A stretch of DNA of 9,266 bases from Alphaproteobacteria bacterium (GTDB taxonomy: Bacteria > Pseudomonadota > Alphaproteobacteria > JAEULC01), in the NCBI GenBank assembly GCA_020851015.1, contig JADZDN010000134.1, forward strand, positions 1 through 9,266, given 5' to 3'. Positions 5,586 through 9,266 of the stretch are shown here, one piece after another. A program made the position numbers and the translations under genes. Each line of letters opens with the position of its first letter. Position 1 is the first letter of the stretch. The notes beneath the pieces are model-generated. The model had not been told where the DNA came from. It worked only from the letters and a program-made list of their open reading frames with translations, and made no database searches.

Positions 5586-6611
5586 ATGACCGACGCCAAG
5601 CAGATCGTGCTCGCCCAGCGCCCGCAGGGCATGCCCAAGCCGAGCGATTTCCGCGTCGAGTCCGTGCCCATGCCGAAGCCCGAGCATGGCCAGGCGTTGG
5701 TGCGCGTCATCTATCTGTCGATCGATCCTTACATGCGCGGGCGGATCAGCGGCGTCGCGTCCTACGCCAAGGGCGTCGATCCCGGCGACGTGATGGTGGG
5801 CGGCTGCGTCGGCCAGGTGGTCGAGGCCAAGGGCTCGCAGCTGAAACCGGGCGACTTCGTCGAGGGGCCGATGGGCTGGCGCAGCCATGCCGTGCTGCCG
5901 GCGAACCTTCTGCGCAGGCTGGACCCCGCGGCGGCGCCGATCTCGACCGCCAACGGCGTGCTGGGCATGCCCGGCATGACCGCCTATTTTGCGCTGCTCG
6001 ACGTCTGCCAGCCCCGCGCGGGCGACACCGTCGTCGTCTCCGCCGCCTCGGGCGCGGTGGGCCAGGTGGTGGGCCAGATCGCCAAGATCGCCGGCTGCCG
6101 CGTCGTCGGCATCGCCGGCGGCGCCCGGAAATGCGCCTTCGTGCGCGAGGAACTGGGGTTCGACGCGGCGGTGGACTACAAGGCCGAGAAGGACCTGGGC
6201 GCGGCGCTGAAAGCGGCGGCGCCGAACGGCGTCGACGTCTATTTCGACAACGTGGGCGGCGAGATCCACGACACGGTGATGACGCAGATCAGGCTGAACG
6301 CGCGCATCGTGGTGTGCGGAACGATCTCGACCTACAACAATAAGCCGGGCGAGGGCGACATCGGCCCGCGGCAGCTCCGCCGCCTGCTGGTCAACCGGGC
6401 GCGCATCCAGGGCTTCCTGGTGTGGGACTATAACCAGCGCTATCCCGAGGGCATGGCGCGCATCGCCCAGTGGATCAAGGAAGGGCGGATCAAGTACCGA
6501 GAGGACTTCGTGGACGGGCTGGAGAAAGCGCCCCACGCTCTTATCGCGGTGCTCGAGGGCGGCAACTTCGGCAAGATGAACGTGCGGGTCAGTGCCGATC
6601 CGACGCGGTAG
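5586..6611 (+). CDS. CurA/LTB4DH-type NADPH-dependent oxidoreductase (MDR superfamily)
   Basis: A 341-residue zinc-independent medium-chain reductase that reduces the C=C bond of alpha,beta-unsaturated carbonyls with NADPH. It is of the curcumin reductase / prostaglandin reductase / leukotriene B4 dehydrogenase subgroup. Visible signatures are YLSIDPYMRGRIS (43-55), GMPGMTAYFALLDVCQPRAG (127-146, preceding the cofactor domain), the Rossmann glycine motif AASGAVGQVVGQIA (153-166), YFDNVGGE (219-226), CGTISTYN (244-251) and the C-terminal REDFVDGLEKAP...NFGKMNV. Length is normal. ATG 5586 is chosen because AAGGGAG precedes it by about 8 nt and it matches the family N-terminus (IVLAQRPQGMP); a GTG at 5562 would add eight residues without support. 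It is not the AcuI/YhdH acryloyl-CoA reductase branch. It could serve general detoxification of reactive enones, which would fit a VOC neighbour (inference). Confidence 0.92.
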   Translation: MTDAKQIVLAQRPQGMPKPSDFRVESVPMPKPEHGQALVRVIYLSIDPYMRGRISGVASYAKGVDPGDVMVGGCVGQVVEAKGSQLKPGDFVEGPMGWRSHAVLPANLLRRLDPAAAPISTANGVLGMPGMTAYFALLDVCQPRAGDTVVVSAASGAVGQVVGQIAKIAGCRVVGIAGGARKCAFVREELGFDAAVDYKAEKDLGAALKAAAPNGVDVYFDNVGGEIHDTVMTQIRLNARIVVCGTISTYNNKPGEGDIGPRQLRRLLVNRARIQGFLVWDYNQRYPEGMARIAQWIKEGRIKYREDFVDGLEKAPHALIAVLEGGNFGKMNVRVSADPTR

Positions 6612-6698
6612 AAGCGCAGGTCTCACGCGTTCGTCATGGCCAGGGTCAAGCTGGTGGAGGAAGACGGCTTGACGCCGGGCGACGGGCGAGGGCGTTCC

Positions 6699-6739
6699 TC
6701 ATCCTTCGAGATGGCCGCTTCGCGGCCTCCTCAGGATGA
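6699..6739 (+). repeat. REP-like palindromic repeat, copy 1
   Basis: A 41-nt unit beginning TCATCCTTCGAGA and ending CTCCTCAGGATGA. Outer arms TCATCCT/AGGATGA (7 bp) and GAG/CTC enclose an inner stem GGCCGC-TTC-GCGGCC. As I recall, this type of unit is scattered between genes in Bradyrhizobium-like and other Alphaproteobacteria. Copy 2 lies 32 bp away in the opposite orientation. Confidence 0.85.
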
Positions 6740-6771
6740 CGCGTTTCCTCCGCGTTCTACAAACTGCCGCG

Positions 6772-6812
6772 TCATCCTGAGGAGCCGCCGAAGGCGGCGT
6801 CTCGAAGGATGA
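6772..6812 (-). repeat. REP-like palindromic repeat, copy 2 (inverted)
   Basis: Read on the minus strand this unit has the same arms as copy 1 (TCATCCTTCGAGA and CTCCTCAGGATGACGCG). Its inner stem is GCCGCC-TTC-GGCGGC instead of GGCCGC-TTC-GCGGCC. Both stems pair perfectly around the same TTC loop, so the stem differences compensate each other. Together the two copies form a doublet around a 24-bp spacer (6744-6767), 12 bp beyond the MttB stop. Confidence 0.85.
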
Positions 6813-6824
6813 AGGACACCCCGC

Positions 6825-8378
6825 TCACGCGAACGCGTCGGGCATGCCGGCTTTCTTCTTCGCCATGAACTCGTTGAGCGCCTCATCGATCCCCGGATCG
6901 ATCGGCGGGGCCTCATATTCCGCGAGCATGCGCTTCCAGATCTTGTTGGCGCGCTGGGTGGCGTCCTGGGCGCCCTCGGCCTCCCACTGCTCGACCGAGT
7001 TGTTGTCCGCGATCGACGAGCGGTAGAAGGCGGTCTCGAAATTGGCCTGGGTATGGGCGCAGCCCAGGTAATGCGCGCCGGGGCCCACCTCGCGGATCGC
7101 GTTCATCGCCTGGCCGTTCTCGCTCAGGTCCACGCCGCCGGCCAGCACCTGCATCATGCCGAGCTGGTCGGTGTCCATGACGAACTTCTCGTAGCCCGAC
7201 GCGAGTCCGCCCTCGAGCCAGCCCGCCCCGTGCAGCACGAAGTTGGTGCCGGCGAGCACCGTCGGCAGCAGGGTCTGCGCGCTCTCGTAGGCCGCCTGGG
7301 CGTCGGGGATCTTCGAGGCGCACAGCGACCCGCCGCTGCGGAAGGGCAGGCCCAGGCGCCGCGCGAGCTGGGCGGCGGCGAAGATCACCTGCGTCGGCTC
7401 GGGCGTGCCGAAGGTGGGGGCGCCGGACTGCATCGACATCGAGCTGGCGAAGACGCCGAACACCACCGGCGCGCCGGGCCGGCAGAGCTGGGCCAGCGAC
7501 GTGCCGGCCAGCACCTCGGCCAGCACCTGGGCCAGCGTTCCCGCCACGGTGCAGGGCGACATGGCGCCGGCCAGGATGAAGGGCGTGATCAGGTTCGCCT
7601 GGCCGGCCTTGGCGTAGACCTTGAGCGCGCCCAGCATGGTGCCGTCGAACACCATCGGCGAGTTGGCGTTGATCAGCGACAGCAGCACGGTGTTCTTGTC
7701 GACGAAGTCCTCGCCGAACAGGATGCGGACCATGCTGACCGAATCCGCTGCGCGCTCGGGATGCGTCACCGATCCCATGAACGGCTTGTCGCTCAGCTTG
7801 ATGTGCGCGTAGAGCATGTCGAGATGCCGCTTGTTGACGGGCAGGTCGACCGGCTCGCACAGCGTGCCGCCGTTGTGGTGGATCGCCGGCGTCATGTAGG
7901 CGAGCTTGGAGAAGTTCTGGAAGTCCTTGATCGTCGCGTAGCGCCGCGGCTCGTCGATCGTGCGGATGAAGGGCGGCCCGTAGACCGGCGCGAACACGAT
8001 GTTGTCGCCGCCGATGGTCAGCGTGCGTTCCGGGTTGCGCGCGTGCTGGACGAAGGTCCGGGGCGCGGTCGAGCAGAGCTTGCGCGCCAAGCCGCGCGGG
8101 AAATGCACGCGCGTGCCCTTAACGTCGCAGCCCGCCCCCTTCAGCAGGCCCAGCGCCTCCTCGTCGTCGCGGAACTCGATGCCGATTTCCTCGAGGATCG
8201 TCTCGGCATTGTGCTCGACGATCTGCAGCCCTTCCTCGCTCAGCACTTCCATCAGCGGGATGCGCCGGACGATGGCGGGAAGCTGCTTGATCTTGGCGTG
8301 CTGGCGCAATTCGCGCCGGGCGGCGCTGCCGCGCCCGCGGCGGCCGGCGGCGGAAGGGGCGGTGACGTCGGCGGTCAT
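6825..8378 (-). CDS. MttB-family (trimethylamine methyltransferase-like) protein, non-pyrrolysine
   Basis: A 517-residue protein of the MttB superfamily (COG5598/PF06253). These TIM-barrel enzymes transfer a methyl group from tertiary or quaternary amines to a corrinoid protein. Recognisable stretches are LPAIVRRIPLMEVLSEEGL (33-51), HNAETILEEIGIEF (56-69), FAPVYGPPFIRTIDEPRRYA (129-148), HHNGGTLCEPVDLP (167-180), SSMSMQSGAPTFGTPEP (312-328), LPFRSGGSLCASKIPDAQA (344-362) and a C-terminal GPGAHYLGCAHTQANFETAFYRS (432-454). Length is standard. The frame has no internal TAG, so unlike archaeal MttB no pyrrolysine is needed; such members include the glycine betaine methyltransferase MtgB. The start at 8378 has GAGAGGAA about 6 nt upstream; the further open frame upstream is low-complexity. 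The N-terminal 30 residues are Ala/Arg-rich. No corrinoid protein or partner methyltransferase is in the window, so substrate is open. Confidence 0.92.
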   Translation of the reverse strand: MTADVTAPSAAGRRGRGSAARRELRQHAKIKQLPAIVRRIPLMEVLSEEGLQIVEHNAETILEEIGIEFRDDEEALGLLKGAGCDVKGTRVHFPRGLARKLCSTAPRTFVQHARNPERTLTIGGDNIVFAPVYGPPFIRTIDEPRRYATIKDFQNFSKLAYMTPAIHHNGGTLCEPVDLPVNKRHLDMLYAHIKLSDKPFMGSVTHPERAADSVSMVRILFGEDFVDKNTVLLSLINANSPMVFDGTMLGALKVYAKAGQANLITPFILAGAMSPCTVAGTLAQVLAEVLAGTSLAQLCRPGAPVVFGVFASSMSMQSGAPTFGTPEPTQVIFAAAQLARRLGLPFRSGGSLCASKIPDAQAAYESAQTLLPTVLAGTNFVLHGAGWLEGGLASGYEKFVMDTDQLGMMQVLAGGVDLSENGQAMNAIREVGPGAHYLGCAHTQANFETAFYRSSIADNNSVEQWEAEGAQDATQRANKIWKRMLAEYEAPPIDPGIDEALNEFMAKKKAGMPDAFA

Positions 8379-8582
8379 GCTGGTTCCTCTCCCCGGTAGT
8401 CCCCGGCGGAATTCCGCTCGATTATCGAAAGACGAGGATACCCCCCTCTGGTCATGGCGCGACAGGGCCGGGTGCGTTTGCGGCCCGATTTCCCGCCAGG
8501 CCGATCGGGCCGCAACCCCGGCGATTGACCCGGCATCCGTCCGAGGCGAGAATCCCCGCCATCGACCGCCGGGGAGGCTCGA
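8379..8582. promoter_or_regulatory. Divergent regulatory region, mttB-like gene and secreted-protein gene
   Basis: This 204-bp spacer contains three dyads. GCGGAATTCCGC (8406-8417) is a perfect 12-bp palindrome directly abutting TCGAT-T-ATCGA (8418-8428), about 28-50 bp before the mttB-like start. TTGCGGCCCGAT (8478-8489) and ATCGGGCCGCAA (8504-8515) form a perfect 12-bp inverted repeat with a 14-bp centre. On the minus strand GATAAT lies within the 11-bp dyad and could be a -10, but I see no matching -35. Confidence 0.55.
8525..8553 (+). promoter_or_regulatory. Candidate sigma-70 promoter of the secreted-protein gene
   Basis: TTGACC (8525-8530) and GAGAAT (8548-8553) are 17 nt apart, matching consensus at 5 of 6 and 4 of 6 positions. 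The predicted start of transcription is near 8560, leaving a leader of about 23 nt with the GGGGAGG ribosome site. The 12-bp inverted repeat at 8478-8515 ends 10 bp upstream of the -35, where an activator could bind. Confidence 0.5.
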
Positions 8583-9266
8583 ATGACCCGTTCCGTCCTG
8601 TTCGCCGGATGTGCGCTTTTCGCCCTTGCCACCCAGGCCCAGGCCGCGCCGCAGCCCCTGGGCCTGGTGCAGACGATCGAGCCCGCGCCGCTGACCTGCG
8701 ACGCCAAGGGCCGCTGCACCGCTGTGCTGGCGACGTTCTGCCTGCAGCAGTCGCGCCTTCCGCCGGGGCCGGGCGACCAGTACGTGGTCGCGCCCGGCAC
8801 CGAACTGCGCCTGACCGTGACCCGCGCCGGCGGGACCAGGGAGACCCTGGACGGCGGCGCCGTGCTGAACTTCGTCAGCTATGTCGGCTTCAGCAGCATC
8901 ACGGTGGAGATCGACCGCGCGAAGCTGGCCAGCGACATGACCGAAGCCGTGGTCGAGGTGGGGCCGCTGGCGACCCTGCTGCCGGTCGCCCGGCCGATCG
9001 ACGACAAGCCGCTGAGCGCGGACGAGGTCGCGCTCGCCACCGGCGCGTGGCGCAAGCAGGCGGAAGAGCTGTTCGACAAGCCGAACCCGCGCTCCGACGC
9101 CAACCGCCTGATCGCGCGCGCCATCGGCGTGCTGCCCGAGGGCTATGGCGAGGACAGCGTCGCCGGCCACGAGGCCGCCTGGACCGCCGCGCTGGCCGCG
9201 CCCGGCCGCGGCTTCACCGAGGGCGGCGTGGCGCTGGGCCGCAAGATGTTCGCGGCCTGCAAGAAC
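8583..9266 (+). CDS. Secreted/periplasmic protein of unknown function, N-terminal 228 residues
   Basis: The frame is open from ATG 8583 to the window edge. GGGGAGG lies about 5 nt upstream of the start. Residues 1-22 form a Sec signal peptide: positive start MTR, hydrophobic core VLFAGCALFALA, and an AQA-AP cleavage site near residue 22. The mature part starts with a cysteine-bearing segment (TCDAKGRCTAVLATFC, three Cys, possible disulfides), then a beta-rich region (about 68-130), then a helical region with LSADEVALATGAWRKQAEELFDKPNP. I do not recognise the family. The last visible residues GRKMFAACKN resemble the approach to a cytochrome c haem motif (G-x-x-x-F-x-x-C-x-x-C-H), but the window ends before it could be completed. 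Product probably periplasmic. The gene is divergent from the MttB-like gene. Confidence 0.8.
   Translation, partial: MTRSVLFAGCALFALATQAQAAPQPLGLVQTIEPAPLTCDAKGRCTAVLATFCLQQSRLPPGPGDQYVVAPGTELRLTVTRAGGTRETLDGGAVLNFVSYVGFSSITVEIDRAKLASDMTEAVVEVGPLATLLPVARPIDDKPLSADEVALATGAWRKQAEELFDKPNPRSDANRLIARAIGVLPEGYGEDSVAGHEAAWTAALAAPGRGFTEGGVALGRKMFAACKN

Larger units (their letters stand above)
6612..6824. other. Convergent spacer holding a palindromic repeat doublet
   Basis: The 213 bp between the convergent reductase and MttB genes contain no gene I can support. Soon after the reductase stop is GTCAAGC / GCTTGAC (6645-6651 and 6667-6673), a 7-bp dyad with a 15-nt loop. Then come two inverted copies of a 41-nt palindromic repeat, described separately. 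Both could end transcription from either side. Confidence 0.55.

Noticed and set aside
5586..6611. Idea that the reductase is AcuI, processing acrylate from the DMSP-lyase-like cupin
   Set aside because: Its signatures (LSIDPYMRGRI, GMPGMTAYFALLDV) belong to the CurA/LTB4DH branch, not the YhdH/AcuI branch, and it is 2.9 kb from the cupin.
5352..6626. 424-codon leftward open frame opposite the reductase
   Set aside because: It mirrors the reductase codons; no motif, no ribosome site, and it overlaps the VOC gene in another frame.
6699..6812. Insertion sequence ends
   Set aside because: The inverted units flank only 32 bp with no transposase, and their internal palindromes fit REP-type repeats better than IS terminal repeats.
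6825..8378. Pyrrolysine-containing MttB
   Set aside because: No in-frame TAG occurs between start and stop, and alphaproteobacterial homologues of this type are non-pyrrolysine.
7053..8399. 448-codon rightward open frame opposite the MttB-like gene
   Set aside because: It is antisense to a full-length conserved enzyme, with His/Arg/Ala-rich composition and no recognisable domain.
8379..9170. Upstream in-frame extension of the MttB-like gene
   Set aside because: It would overlap the divergent signal-peptide gene and adds atypical low-complexity sequence. ATG 8378 has a good ribosome site and gives family length.

Overview
The window is GC-rich with dense coding on both strands. Its strong C/G third-position bias, class III aminotransferase, MttB-type methyltransferase, BetC-type sulfatase and TCATCCTTCGAGA-type intergenic repeat pair suggest an alphaproteobacterium of the Rhizobiales/Rhodospirillales kind. 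Genus cannot be told from the sequence alone. Most long antisense reading frames here are GC-driven shadows. Ten protein genes are supported, three of which (the two edge genes and a 59-residue pilin) are easily missed by length- or edge-limited ORF calling.

Left part (1-3466): a leftward pair, class III aminotransferase then choline-sulfatase betC (12 bp apart, betC cut by the window edge), is divergent from a rightward DMSP-lyase-like cupin. The cupin converges on a leftward class II aldolase/adducin-family gene so tightly that the two stop codons share one palindromic CTAG.

Middle part (3467-4947): a 220-bp spacer with a large hairpin, a leftward gene of unknown function, and a leftward Flp-type (type IVb) pilin gene with a perfect Shine-Dalgarno. 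The pilin is preceded by an AT-rich island (16 G/C in the 60 bases 4621-4680) that carries two pairs of direct repeats and a candidate promoter. The rest of this spacer, up to a perfect 10-bp hairpin at 4915-4938, holds no gene I can support.

Right part (4948-9266): a leftward VOC-fold protein with a Lys/Ala/Pro/Arg-rich tail is divergent from a CurA-like NADPH-dependent reductase. The reductase converges on an MttB-family methyltransferase across an inverted pair of palindromic repeats. The MttB gene is divergent from a secreted protein cut by the right edge. The 204-bp divergent spacer holds three dyad-symmetric sites and a candidate sigma-70 promoter.

Possible theme (inference): several products act on, or belong to families that act on, small methylated onium compounds. 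BetC releases choline from choline-O-sulfate, the cupin belongs to the DMSP-lyase-like group, and MttB-family proteins demethylate quaternary or tertiary amines via a corrinoid protein. The aminotransferase and aldolase could process carbon skeletons. No transporter, regulator or corrinoid protein lies in the window, so a single pathway is not shown. The pilin and VOC/CurA genes look like ordinary unrelated neighbours.
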